NCBI RefSeq assembly: GCF_900142515.1
Contig: NZ_FRBC01000023.1
Span: forward strand, 1-58,060
DNA length: 58,060 nucleotides
Reading direction: 5' to 3'
From: Pseudoselenomonas ruminantium
Lineage (GTDB): Bacteria; Bacillota; Negativicutes; Selenomonadales; Selenomonadaceae
The position numbers were made by a program, and so were the translations under genes. Shown piece by piece: positions 1-8,276 of the stretch. Position 1 is the stretch's first letter, and each line of letters starts with the position of its first letter. Under the pieces are notes generated by a model. The model had not been told where the DNA came from, did no database searches, and worked only from the letters and a program-made list of their open reading frames with translations.

Positions 1-2
1 CC

Positions 3-422
3 CTGCGGGATAAGACTATAAATTTCTGCAAAGGCTGTCTGGCCTGCCAAAAGACCATGCAGTGTGTGATAAACGACGATGCCAATGCAATCACGGCTAA
101 AATCGGTCAGGCGGATGTGGTCGTTCTGGCAACGCCGGTCTATTACTATGGTATGTGCGGCCAGTTAAAGACCTTGCTGGACCGGGCAAATCCGTTGTTC
201 CCCTCGGATTATCGTTTCCGTGAAGTTTATCTGCTGGCTACGGCGGCAGAGGATGAAGAAGACACGGTGGCCGGAACCCGCATCGGCGTGCAGGGCTGGG
301 TAGACTGCTTTGACAAGGCAGAACTAAAAGAGACGCTTTTTTGTGGCGGTGTGACGGACACAGGTGATATTGCTGGCAATGCCGCACTGGAAAAAGCCCG
401 ACAGGCTGGCAAGAATATTTGA
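3..422 (+). CDS. NADPH-dependent FMN reductase / flavodoxin-fold protein (C-terminal part)
   Basis: The gene enters from outside the window, so only about 139 C-terminal residues are present. The segment with FCKGCLACQ followed by a CVINDD stretch and then VVLATPVYYYGMCGQLKTLL matches the NADPH-dependent FMN reductase / iron-sulfur flavoprotein family: a cysteine cluster followed by the flavodoxin-like FMN-binding strand and loop. The family uses NAD(P)H to reduce FMN or a substrate in the cytoplasm. The stop lies 50 bases before the next gene on the same strand, so co-transcription with the following lipoprotein is possible. The true start and the N-terminal FMN phosphate loop cannot be seen. 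Confidence 0.75.
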   Translation: MRDKTINFCKGCLACQKTMQCVINDDANAITAKIGQADVVVLATPVYYYGMCGQLKTLLDRANPLFPSDYRFREVYLLATAAEDEEDTVAGTRIGVQGWVDCFDKAELKETLFCGGVTDTGDIAGNAALEKARQAGKNI

Positions 423-472
423 AGTTTGCAAAATAATGCCTTGCAGCTGTATGGGCATAAGGAGAGATGGCA

Positions 473-970
473 ATGCCAAATCGAAAAATCATAAGTGTGG
501 TCATGCTGTCGGTGATGCTGCTGCTATCCGGCTGTACAGGTGCGCAGGAGACTACTGCGGATACCGACAGTAAGGTGCAGGAGGCTGTCCCACAGGAAAA
601 TAAATCCGTGGCAGAACCTAAGAAGGAGCAGGCGATGAAACTCATCATTGATGATAAAGTTGTTCCCGTTACCTGGGAACAGAATGCTTCCACGGCGGCA
701 TTGCAGAAACTTTTGCCGTTGACCATCAAAATGTCACCTTATGGCGGCTTTGAGCAGGTGGGCGCTATTGGTCAAAGTATTACCAGTGCAGATAAGCAGA
801 TAACTACCCAATACGGTGATATTGTCCTCTATGCGGGGAATAAGCTGGTTATTTTCTATGGTTCCAATTCCTGGGCTTATACGCGGCTGGGGCATATTGA
901 CTTGTCACAGCAGGAATTGACTGCTTTGCTGAATCGCGATGGCGTAACGGTGCAGCTCGTGGCCCAGTGA
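473..970 (+). CDS. lipoprotein with cyclophilin-like domain
   Basis: The protein has a basic N-terminus, a hydrophobic stretch and a lipobox LLSGC, so it should be a lipid-anchored exported protein. After a low-complexity linker of about 35 residues comes a domain of about 110 residues (MKLIIDDKVVPVTW ... SPYGGFEQVGAIGQ ... GDIVLYAGNKLVIFYG ... YTRLGHI) of the cyclophilin-like fold found beside flavodoxins and aldo/keto reductases in anaerobes. No enzymatic activity can be assigned. The GGAG at 461-464 is only 2 bases from the ATG at 467 but 8 bases from the ATG at 473, which decides the start. A two-domain relative lies at 13298-14173. Confidence 0.75.
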   Translation: MPNRKIISVVMLSVMLLLSGCTGAQETTADTDSKVQEAVPQENKSVAEPKKEQAMKLIIDDKVVPVTWEQNASTAALQKLLPLTIKMSPYGGFEQVGAIGQSITSADKQITTQYGDIVLYAGNKLVIFYGSNSWAYTRLGHIDLSQQELTALLNRDGVTVQLVAQ

Positions 971-1003
971 AAAAATAGGATTTTTAACAGAAAGGTAAGG
1001 AGA

Positions 1004-1855
1004 ATGGAAGAATATAGAGAACAGGCATTTGATGAAGAACGGGCACTGTATGGCAAGACCGGGGTGAAGCTCCTTAATTGCCGCTTTGATGGCCCCGCAG
1101 ATGGGGAAAGTGCGTTGAAGGAAGGCCGCGATATTGATGTGCAGGACTGCTTTTTCAATTTGCGCTATCCTTTCTGGCATGATGAACATGTGCAGATAAA
1201 AAATTCCGAGCTTACGGAACTTTGCCGTGCGGCCCTATGGTATTCAAGGGATATTCACATTGCAGGTGCGAAGCTGCATGGCATCAAAGCCCTGCGGGAG
1301 TGTGCTGATGTGCGCATAGATGGTAGTGATATCATTTCAACGGAGTTTGGCTGGTCGGTCAAAAATATCAAAATGGCCGATACGGCTGTGCAAGGCGAAT
1401 ATTTTATGCTGCGCAGCGAACAGTTGCATTTTGACCATGTAACCTTGCAGGGCAAATACTCCTTTCAGTACATTAGAGAGGCGGAATTTACAAATTGTGA
1501 ACTGAATACCAAAGATGCTTTCTGGCATGCCCAAAATGTTACTGTCCGCAATAGTGTGATTCGGGGAGAATATCTGGCTTGGTATTCGGAGAATCTGACT
1601 CTGGAGAACTGTACCATCATTGGAACACAGCCCTTCTGCTATTGCAAGGGGCTGAAACTCAAGAACTGCCGTATGGTGGATACGGATCTGGCCTTTGAAA
1701 AATCCGAGGTCGAAGCAGAGGTTACGACCGTGGTGGACAGCATCAAAAATCCTAAATCCGGCATAATCAAGGTGCCGGGGGTTAAGGAAATCATCATGGA
1801 CGACCCGGTAGCCCAGGGCCGCATCATTCTGCCCCAGGCAAGTCGCTGTGCCTAA
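1004..1855 (+). CDS. DUF3737 family protein (pentapeptide-like beta-helix)
   Basis: This 283-residue protein is built of irregular repeats of about 20 residues of the type 'xxxFxNCxxxxxDAFWHAxNVxVRNS', which predicts a right-handed parallel beta-helix. The conserved phrases PFWHDEHVQIKNS, ALWYSRDI and AFWHAQNVTVRN are typical of DUF3737. It has no signal peptide or membrane segment and is presumably cytoplasmic. The molecular function of the family is not known. It starts 33 bases after the lipoprotein, behind AAGGAGA. Confidence 0.8.
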   Translation: MEEYREQAFDEERALYGKTGVKLLNCRFDGPADGESALKEGRDIDVQDCFFNLRYPFWHDEHVQIKNSELTELCRAALWYSRDIHIAGAKLHGIKALRECADVRIDGSDIISTEFGWSVKNIKMADTAVQGEYFMLRSEQLHFDHVTLQGKYSFQYIREAEFTNCELNTKDAFWHAQNVTVRNSVIRGEYLAWYSENLTLENCTIIGTQPFCYCKGLKLKNCRMVDTDLAFEKSEVEAEVTTVVDSIKNPKSGIIKVPGVKEIIMDDPVAQGRIILPQASRCA

Positions 1856-1870
1856 GAACAGTAGTTGACA

Positions 1871-1899
1871 TTGACAAAGTCGTTTTTTTGCCCTATGCT
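1871..1899 (+). promoter_or_regulatory. putative promoter of the nim-like/uvrA-like operon
   Basis: TTGACA at 1871-1876 and TATGCT at 1894-1899 are separated by 17 bases. The -10 box is weak, but the position fits a leader of about 110 nt before the gene at 2016. A second TTGACA at 1865 immediately precedes it. Confidence 0.45.
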
Positions 1900-1947
1900 A
1901 TGAAGCATAATATGAGTTGACACCTATTGCCACCGGGTAATGGGAGG

Positions 1948-2002
1948 AGCGTCATTTTCTTATCGGTAGGTCTTGGCAGATAAGAAGATGGCGCTGTTTT
2001 TG
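1948..2002 (+). terminator. leader terminator / attenuator before the nim-like gene
   Basis: Arms 1948-1964 and 1979-1995 form a 17-bp stem (only G-U wobbles), followed by GTTTTTG. It sits between the putative promoter and the GGAGG ribosome-binding site of the gene at 2016. It therefore lies in the 5' leader, not after a gene: the upstream gene ended 92 bases earlier. This geometry suggests control by premature termination. The inducing signal is unknown. Confidence 0.65.
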
Positions 2003-2015
2003 TAGGAGGTAAAAT

Positions 2016-2492
2016 ATGTTTCGGAAGATGCGGAGATTCAAGCAGCAGCTGCCGGAGGCAGAGTGCAGGGAAGTGTTAAGAGAAGCGAAGCGGGGCGTGC
2101 TGTCTATGTTGGGGGATGATGGCTATCCCTATGGCATTCCCATGAATCACTTGTACTGCGAGGAGGATGGCATCCTTTATTTCCACAGTGCCAAAGAAGG
2201 ACACAGGATGGATGCCATCAAGGCTTGTGACAAGGTAAGTTACTGTGTTCACGATGAAGGCTGGCAAAAGCCGGGTGATTGGGCCCTCAATGTTAGGAGC
2301 GTGGTAGTCTTTGGGCGGATGCAGCTGGTGACAGATGAGGAGAAGACGCGACAAATCTGCAGCTCCCTGGTGCGAAAATTCACCGATGATGAAGCGTATC
2401 TGGAAAAAGAATTGAAACATGCCCTGTCCAGAGTGCAATGCCTGGCTTTGATTCCTGAGCATATGACCGGGAAATTGGTCAATGAATCGTGA
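2016..2492 (+). CDS. pyridoxamine 5'-phosphate oxidase-like flavoprotein (NimA-type)
   Basis: The 158-residue protein has the compact split-barrel FMN-binding fold: GVLSMLGDDGYPYGIPMNHLY, then LYFHSAKEGHRMDAI and KVSYCVHDEG. These are hallmarks of the NimA / PNPOx-like family, which includes 5-nitroimidazole reductases as well as many proteins of unknown substrate. A good GGAGG ribosome-binding site precedes the ATG. It is followed closely by the UvrA-like gene and probably shares its transcript and leader terminator. A role in handling nitro-aromatic or flavin-reducible compounds is inference. Confidence 0.8.
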   Translation: MFRKMRRFKQQLPEAECREVLREAKRGVLSMLGDDGYPYGIPMNHLYCEEDGILYFHSAKEGHRMDAIKACDKVSYCVHDEGWQKPGDWALNVRSVVVFGRMQLVTDEEKTRQICSSLVRKFTDDEAYLEKELKHALSRVQCLALIPEHMTGKLVNES

Positions 2493-2505
2493 GGAGATTT
2501 ATGCT

Positions 2506-5067
2506 ATGGCTGATATAGCTGGTGTTCGTGAGGAAATTTCGATTGCAGGCGAAAACAAAGGTAAAGAGCGCCCTAAAAATATCATCGTCAGAGGTGCCCG
2601 GGTGCATAATCTGAAAAACATTGATGTGAACATCCCTTTGGGCAAGCTGGTGGCCATTGCCGGGGTATCCGGCTCGGGGAAGTCTTCCCTGGCGCTGGGA
2701 ACCTTGTATGCGGAAGGTTCCCGCCGTTATCTAGAGGCGCTGTCCACCTACACCCGCCGCCGCATCACCCAGGCGGGCAAGGCCGATGTGGAGGAAATCC
2801 GCCATGTGCCGGCGGCTCTGGCCCTTCATCAGCGTCCTGGGATTCCGGGAGTACGCAGTACCTTTGGCACGGCTTCTGAACTGTTGAACAGCCTGCGCCT
2901 GCTGTTTTCCCGCCTGGGGAGCCATGCCTGCCCCAAGGGGCATCTTTGCCCGCCCAATATGGATGTGGCCTTGATGCTGCCCACGAAATGCCCGGTCTGC
3001 GGCGAGGAGTTTTATGGCCCTGGGGCTGAGGCCATGGCCTTCAACTCCGAAGGCGCATGCTCACGCTGCTCCGGCACAGGCGTTGTGCGTACGGTTGACG
3101 AGGCCAGCCTGGTGCCTGACGAAAGCCTGTCCATTGCCGAGGGGGCGGTGGCTCCCTGGCAGACGCTGATGTGGTCATTGATGAAGGATATCGCCAAGGA
3201 AATGGGGGTGCGGATTGATGTGCCCTTCTGTGACTTGACCCCCGCAGAGAGGGAGATTGTCTTTCACGGCCCGGCAGAGAAAAGGCATATTCTCTATGTC
3301 AATGAAAAGACCAATGTGGCCGCTGAGATGGACTTCACCTATTATAATGCAGTATATACGGTGGAAAATGCCCTGGCGAAGGTCAAGGACGAAAAGGGCA
3401 TGAAGCGGGTGGAAAAATTCCTCCATGAGGCTGCCTGCCCAGAATGCCAGGGCACACGGCTGTCAGCGAAGGTGCGCTCTACTAAACTGGCCGGGAAAAA
3501 TCTGGCCGAGGCCACGGCCATGACCCTTGATGAGCTGATTCCCTGGGTGAAGGCTGTGCCGGATACCCTGCCCCAGGAAATGCGCCCCATGGCCGAAAGC
3601 ATTGCCGAGTCTTTTTTGGATAACGCCCGCAGGCTGAAGGAGCTGGGCCTGGGTTATCTCTCCCTTGATCGTGCCAGCAGCACCCTTTTTACCGGCGAGC
3701 GCCAGCGTGTGCAGCTGGCCAGAGCCGTGCGCAATGAAACCACAGGGGTACTTTACGTCCTCGATGAGCCGAGTATCGGCTTGCATCCGGCCAATATTGA
3801 AGGGCTCTTGGATGTGATTGACAGCTTGCTGCGTGATGGCAACTCCGTGGTTTTGGTGGACCATGATGTGCATGTGCTGCAGCATGCCGATTATATGATT
3901 GAACTGGGGCCTTTGGCGGGCAGCGAGGGCGGTAATCTGCTGTTTGCCGGGGATATGCAGGCGGCTGCGAAAAGCAAAGTCTCCAAGATTGCCCCCTTTA
4001 TGCGCGGCGGAGCAAATGGCAGCTTGCGGGAACGTGCGCCCTGGGAAGAGATGTTTGATTTGGGAACGATTCATTTGGAAACGAATCCGCTGCATACGGT
4101 AAAGCCCTTGCAGGCAGATATTCCCAAGGGGCGGCTGACGGTGGTTACCGGCGTATCCGGTTCCGGCAAGACCACCATGGTGCTCGAATGTCTGCTGCCG
4201 GCGCTTTCAGCTAGCTCTGAAGACCGCAAACTGCCGCCGCAGGTCAAAGCTATAAGCGCTGAAGGTATACGCCGAGCCAATCTGATTGACGCTTCGCCCA
4301 TCGGCATCAACATCCGTTCCACGGTAGCGACATACAGCGGAGTGCTCGATGAATTGCGCAAGCTCTACGCGGGCACGGCTTTGGCCAAAGAGAAAAAATG
4401 GAAGGCGGGCGCTTTTTCCTATAATACGGGCAAGCTGCGCTGCCCAACCTGTGATGGCACGGGGCAGATTTCTCTCGATGTGCAGTTCCTGCCCGATGTG
4501 ACAATCACCTGTCCGGATTGCAACGGGCAGCGTTATAGCGACGCGGTCAAAGAAATCCTTTGGCAGGCAGAAGGTGCAGAGCATGGCTATACTTTGCCGG
4601 AAATCCTCTCCCTGACCGTAAAGGAGGCGCTGCCGCTCTTTGCCAAGCAGAAAAAGATTTATGGGAAACTTTCGACTTTGAACGACTTAGGCCTGGGGTA
4701 TCTGACGCTGGGCGAAGATACGCCTGCCCTCTCCGGCGGCGAAGCCCAGCGTTTGAAACTAGCCAGTGAGATGGGAAAGACACAGGCCGATTCTGTCTTT
4801 ATCTTTGACGAGCCGACCATTGGCCTGCATCCCTTGGTTGTGCAGGTGCTCCTGCAGGTCTTTGACCGCTTGGTGGCAGCCGGAGCAACTGTAATTGTCA
4901 TCGAGCATGATTTGGATGTAATCGTCAATGCGGATTACATTATCGATATGGGGCCGGAAGGCGGTGCCAAGGGCGGCCGTATCGTAGTCTGCGGCACGCC
5001 GGAAATGGCAGCCGTAAGCAAGGAGAGCATTACGGGAAAATATATCGCACGCGAAATGAAAAATTAG
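2506..5067 (+). CDS. UvrA-like ABC ATPase (excinuclease ABC subunit A homologue)
   Basis: Two ABC cassettes are present. The first has Walker A GVSGSGKSS, a zinc-type insert (CPVCGEEF, CSRCSGTG) and the Walker B region LDEPSIGLHPAN. The second has GVSGSGKTT, CPTCDGTG/CPDCNGQ, the signature ALSGGEAQRLKLA and FDEPTIGLHP. At about 853 residues it is shorter than housekeeping UvrA (about 940), like the UvrA2/DrrC-type paralogues linked to drug or DNA-damage tolerance. The first signature reads TLFTGERQRVQLA, departing from the usual SGGE. An ATG at 2482 would overlap the previous gene, but GAGGAG at 2491-2496 fits the in-frame ATG at 2506. Confidence 0.85.
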   Translation: MADIAGVREEISIAGENKGKERPKNIIVRGARVHNLKNIDVNIPLGKLVAIAGVSGSGKSSLALGTLYAEGSRRYLEALSTYTRRRITQAGKADVEEIRHVPAALALHQRPGIPGVRSTFGTASELLNSLRLLFSRLGSHACPKGHLCPPNMDVALMLPTKCPVCGEEFYGPGAEAMAFNSEGACSRCSGTGVVRTVDEASLVPDESLSIAEGAVAPWQTLMWSLMKDIAKEMGVRIDVPFCDLTPAEREIVFHGPAEKRHILYVNEKTNVAAEMDFTYYNAVYTVENALAKVKDEKGMKRVEKFLHEAACPECQGTRLSAKVRSTKLAGKNLAEATAMTLDELIPWVKAVPDTLPQEMRPMAESIAESFLDNARRLKELGLGYLSLDRASSTLFTGERQRVQLARAVRNETTGVLYVLDEPSIGLHPANIEGLLDVIDSLLRDGNSVVLVDHDVHVLQHADYMIELGPLAGSEGGNLLFAGDMQAAAKSKVSKIAPFMRGGANGSLRERAPWEEMFDLGTIHLETNPLHTVKPLQADIPKGRLTVVTGVSGSGKTTMVLECLLPALSASSEDRKLPPQVKAISAEGIRRANLIDASPIGINIRSTVATYSGVLDELRKLYAGTALAKEKKWKAGAFSYNTGKLRCPTCDGTGQISLDVQFLPDVTITCPDCNGQRYSDAVKEILWQAEGAEHGYTLPEILSLTVKEALPLFAKQKKIYGKLSTLNDLGLGYLTLGEDTPALSGGEAQRLKLASEMGKTQADSVFIFDEPTIGLHPLVVQVLLQVFDRLVAAGATVIVIEHDLDVIVNADYIIDMGPEGGAKGGRIVVCGTPEMAAVSKESITGKYIAREMKN

Positions 5068-5076
5068 CATGAAATA

Positions 5077-5123
5077 AATAATCCCCCATCCGCATGAAAA
5101 ATGCAGGATGGGGGATTATTTTG
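5077..5123. terminator. bidirectional terminator
   Basis: A long hairpin with arms 5077-5091 and 5106-5120 (core CCCCCATCC / GGATGGGGG) is flanked by A- and T-rich tracts. It lies between convergent genes, the UvrA-like gene and the MBL hydrolase. A closely related hairpin lies at 20657-20696. Confidence 0.9.
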
Positions 5124-5143
5124 CTTTGTTGGAGTTAGAGTCA

Positions 5144-5935
5144 TTAATACATTACAGACTGTCCGTCCTTTGGCATATCATAATTGGTTACATTACGATC
5201 GGCCAGTCTGCCTTTGAGCGTATGGCGGGTAAGTGCGGCATGGGCCACATTATCCAGATGTGTCAGATACAGTCTGGCGTTAGGCATAGTCTTGGCAACG
5301 CAGTGGACATCTTCAGCATCCATGATGAGGCGCCCATTTTCCACCGTCTCGGCGGCACAGCAGTTGAGTGCCACGATTTCCGGCTGCCAGCGTTTCAATG
5401 TGTCGGCTACTGCGGGATACCAGACCGTATCCCCGGCCAGATAAAAGATTTTTTCAGCGGCGCTTTCAAACATCACACCCATGGCATCACCACAGGGATT
5501 TACCGTGCCATGGAGGGCCGGTACCTTGGTCAGCTTTGCCGGACCAAACAGCATGCCGGTTTCGGACAGTACGGTTACATCGTGGAAGCCAGATTTTTGG
5601 AATATAGCGGCATCTGCTTCATTTTGGCAGATTACAGGCACATTCTTGTCCAAAGGTGCGCCCACAGTACCATCCATAGACATATCGATGTGGTCGGGAT
5701 GGATATGCGTTACCAGATAATAGTCGACGCCAGCGAGGATTTCTTCCATCGGCATGGGCAGGTCATAGAAGGGCATGGGCAAATGCTCCTTCATTTCATC
5801 CGGCACATGATAAGGTCTGCCGGGAACATCGACAAAGGAAAACTGGTGCTTGGGCATCAGCCACGGGTCAATCAGGAACGTTTTGTCGGCATATTCAAGG
5901 CGGTTAGTGGCATTGCGGATTTGCGTCAGTTTCAT
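5144..5935 (-). CDS. MBL-fold metal-dependent hydrolase (UlaG/RomA-like)
   Basis: The 263-residue protein carries the metallo-beta-lactamase motif THIHPDHID near residues 76-84, a later AGDTVWYP and a C-terminal THLDNVAH, all metal-ligand regions of the UlaG-like branch. LIDPWL near the N-terminus is also typical. No signal peptide is present, so it is cytoplasmic. The substrate is unknown. GGAG is 8 bases from the ATG at 5935 and only 2 from the ATG at 5941, so 5935 is preferred. It is divergent from the LysR gene at 6082, its likely regulator. Confidence 0.85.
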   Translation of the reverse strand: MKLTQIRNATNRLEYADKTFLIDPWLMPKHQFSFVDVPGRPYHVPDEMKEHLPMPFYDLPMPMEEILAGVDYYLVTHIHPDHIDMSMDGTVGAPLDKNVPVICQNEADAAIFQKSGFHDVTVLSETGMLFGPAKLTKVPALHGTVNPCGDAMGVMFESAAEKIFYLAGDTVWYPAVADTLKRWQPEIVALNCCAAETVENGRLIMDAEDVHCVAKTMPNARLYLTHLDNVAHAALTRHTLKGRLADRNVTNYDMPKDGQSVMY

Positions 5936-5959
5936 GGTCATGTCTCCTTTTCGTAGCTT

Positions 5960-6044
5960 CTAAATTGCGTCAGCTAGGTTATGCTTCTAGTATAATGCCC
6001 ATACCGAAGTACAACAAGCAAAGAGATTCTCTTTTGACGCAACT
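5960..6044. promoter_or_regulatory. divergent LysR-type control region
   Basis: The short region between the divergent hydrolase and LysR genes has inverted copies of TTGCGTCA and TGACGCAA about 70 bases apart, and a TATACT on the minus strand suitable as -10 for the hydrolase. A TTGACG...TAAAAT pair faces the LysR gene. This is typical of an LTTR-controlled divergent promoter. Confidence 0.4.
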
Positions 6045-6081
6045 AAAAGGTTGCTATAAAATAAAGAGGAGGGGGGATTGG

Positions 6082-6999
6082 ATGAATCAGAAACAAATGG
6101 AATATTTTCTCGAAGTTTATCGGCAGGGCAATATGCAAAGTGCTGCTGATAAGCTATACGTGTCGCGGCAGGGCGTCAGCAAGATGCTTAGGACTTTGGA
6201 GGAAGAACTGGGGCAACTGCTCTTTATCCGCAATCCGCATGGCCTTGTTCCGACTGATTATGCCAATGCACTTTTACCGCATGTGCAGCGGCTGCTGGCA
6301 GAATATCGGAGCATTGCAAGCATGAGCACATTGGCCTCCCAATCCAAAAGTGTGGTGACGATTTACGCACTGGACCATATCATGGCTTACTTGGGGGCAG
6401 AATTTCTTTGGGATTTTCACCAGGCATGCCCGGATATTATTCTCAGCACCGTGGATACGACAGATGATGCAGCCTTGAAGGGCGTATTGGAAAAGCAATG
6501 CAACTTTGCCATCGTCACAGGAGAAGCTGACCAAAATCGTTTCGCAGCTGAATCCCTGTTCTTTTCCCGGTACTGCGCGCGGCTGCATCGCCAGCATCCG
6601 CTGGCCGGTAAAGAAACCATTACCTATGCAGATTTGGAAGGTGCGCGCATTGTCAGCAAGGGGCGGGCTTATCAATGCTTTCGGCATAATATCGATAAGT
6701 ATATCCTGCTGCCGGGTTTGCAGGTAGACCTGGTTGCTGAAACGGCCGATGAAATGCTCATCACCGACCTGATTCTCCGGCATCAGGCGATAAACTTGGG
6801 CTATGACTACGCTGCCGTGTTGAATCATCATCCGGATATCGTTGTAAAACCTTTGGGCACGGGCGATGACCTGGGGCAGTTCGTATATCTTGTCTGGGAC
6901 AAGACAACAATCCTCACGAAAGCCAGCCAAAAATTTCGCGCCTTTTTGCTCGCTTGGCTGCCTAAAAATGGCAAAGAAAAAGTTATTTGGCCACTTTGA
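6082..6999 (+). CDS. LysR family transcriptional regulator
   Basis: The N-terminal winged helix-turn-helix (MNQKQMEYFLEVYRQGNMQSAADKLYVSRQGVSK) is followed by a periplasmic-binding-protein-like effector domain, 305 residues in all, the usual LysR length. The ATG at 6082 is preceded by AGGAGGGGGG, which is far better than the upstream in-frame alternative at 5965. It is divergently transcribed from the MBL hydrolase, which it probably controls. The effector cannot be predicted. Confidence 0.9.
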   Translation: MNQKQMEYFLEVYRQGNMQSAADKLYVSRQGVSKMLRTLEEELGQLLFIRNPHGLVPTDYANALLPHVQRLLAEYRSIASMSTLASQSKSVVTIYALDHIMAYLGAEFLWDFHQACPDIILSTVDTTDDAALKGVLEKQCNFAIVTGEADQNRFAAESLFFSRYCARLHRQHPLAGKETITYADLEGARIVSKGRAYQCFRHNIDKYILLPGLQVDLVAETADEMLITDLILRHQAINLGYDYAAVLNHHPDIVVKPLGTGDDLGQFVYLVWDKTTILTKASQKFRAFLLAWLPKNGKEKVIWPL

Positions 7000-7015
7000 T
7001 ATATTCCGCGATAAT

Positions 7016-7642
7016 TTATGGTGTACCATTCATATGTTCAGGAGCGTCGGCAAATTTACGACTGAGCAGCACTAGCGGATAAGCTGCTGCTTCGGCCAAA
7101 GTGACGCTGGGCTTATCGGCCAACGGATGGCTGCGTGGGACGCAGAGGCAGATGGGCCAGGACGATAATTTGCGCAGGGTGAGATTGGGCCGTCCTTCGG
7201 CATCGTGGACAAAGGCCAGGTCAACTTCTTCCCGCTCCACCATATCCAGCGCTACGCCGCCGGCAGGTTCTGTGATTTCCAGCTGGATTTCCGGATGCTG
7301 CTGGAAAAATTCGCCCAAAAGCAGCGGCAGGATAATGGTGGCAATCTGCGAAGGCACGGCCAGTTGCAGGCGGTTATGCCGTTTGGCAATCACTTTGACA
7401 TTGGCTTCAAAGCGTTTGACCTGTTTCAGCATCTTTTCCACTTCCTGAAACAAGGCCTGCCCGTCAGCGGTGAGCTGAATATTGCGCCCTACATGACGAA
7501 ACAGATTCAGGCCGGTTTCCGCCTCAAGGTTCTTCATGGACAGGCTCAGGGTGGATTGGGACATATGCAGGCTGGCGGCCGCTTTGGTAACATTTTCGTG
7601 ACGGCAAACCTCGGCGAAGTATTGCATTTGCTGGATATTCAT
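7016..7642 (-). pseudogene. LysR family regulator, C-terminally truncated
   Basis: The N-terminal helix-turn-helix is intact (MNIQQMQYFAEVCRHENVTKAAASLHMSQSTLS) and the ATG at 7642 has an AAAGGAGG site. The protein stops at 208 residues, about 90 short of the family length, in the middle of the effector domain after EHMNGTP. Past the stop the same frame reads IIAEYIKVAK and stops again, which resembles a LysR C-terminal tail. A deletion of the missing part is therefore likely. It is divergent from the small ORF and UxaA genes. Whether the product still binds DNA is open. Confidence 0.65.
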
Positions 7643-7786
7643 GGCAGTACCTCCTTTAACTGGTTTCATCATAGCGAAATCAATCGGTTTTTTCAATAGA
7701 TAAATCGATTATAAGTGTTTTTTATTTCGGTTCGAATACGCTATGATGAAGACAGAAAAAACAGTGTGAAGCGGGAGGTAATGACG

Positions 7787-7948
7787 ATGAAAAAGGCAAT
7801 GAAGATTCTGGCGGAAAAGATGATGGCAAGAACGCATAAGGCAGTGAAAATTTATCAACTGGAATTGCGGAAAAAGCAGGACATGACTCCGGCGCGGTGG
7901 AATATGCTCTATGGGAAATATCTGCCAGATATGGACGAGGCTATTTGA
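7787..7948 (+). CDS. small protein of unknown function
   Basis: The 53-residue product (MKKAMKILAEKMMARTHKAV ... ending LYGKYLPDMDEAI) is basic and predicted helical, with no recognisable family. GGGAGG at 7773-7778 lies 8 bases from the ATG at 7787 and only 2 from the ATG at 7781, so 7787 is chosen. It heads the UxaA-type operon, with a 15-base gap to the next gene. A link to the dehydratase is inferred only from position. Confidence 0.55.
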   Translation: MKKAMKILAEKMMARTHKAVKIYQLELRKKQDMTPARWNMLYGKYLPDMDEAI

Positions 7949-7963
7949 CGAAAGGAGAGCGCT

Positions 7964-8275
7964 ATGGAAAAGAAAGCGATTCTGCTGGACGAGAAGGACA
8001 ATGTGGCCACCTGCACCAGCGAAGCACAACCTGAGGACATGGTTATCTGTCACGGTGGCGGCAGTGCCAAGGTTAAGGCTGTCGAAACGATTCCCATTTG
8101 GCACAAGATTGCCCTGAAGCCTATCGCCAAGGGTGAAATGGTCTATAAGTACGGGGAAATCATCGGGGAAACCTTGCAGGATATTCCGCAGGGCGGCTGG
8201 GTATCGCATGAGAATATCCGCAGCATTCCCCGGGACTACGCTAGTGAGTATATAATGAGCAGGGAGGGCAAATGA
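7964..8275 (+). CDS. UxaA family hydrolase, small (SAF-domain) subunit
   Basis: The 103-residue protein matches the N-terminal SAF domain of altronate/galactarate dehydratases: IPIWHKIALKPIAKGEMVYKYGEIIGE followed by GGWVSHENIRS. In many anaerobes the altronate-dehydratase-like enzyme is split into this small subunit and a large catalytic subunit, which follows here with a one-base gap. The pair is expected to dehydrate a sugar acid or a related hydroxy acid. The actual substrate is unknown. An AAAGGAGAG site precedes the ATG. Confidence 0.85.
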   Translation: MEKKAILLDEKDNVATCTSEAQPEDMVICHGGGSAKVKAVETIPIWHKIALKPIAKGEMVYKYGEIIGETLQDIPQGGWVSHENIRSIPRDYASEYIMSREGK

Positions 8276-8276
8276 C

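Noticed and set aside
3463-4095. Minus-strand frame of 210 codons within the UvrA-like gene
   Set aside because: No ribosome-binding site and no family. The plus strand encodes well-conserved ABC motifs here.
5108-5956. Long plus-strand frame of 282 codons
   Set aside because: It is the antisense shadow of the MBL hydrolase, which carries a clear metal-binding motif on the minus strand.
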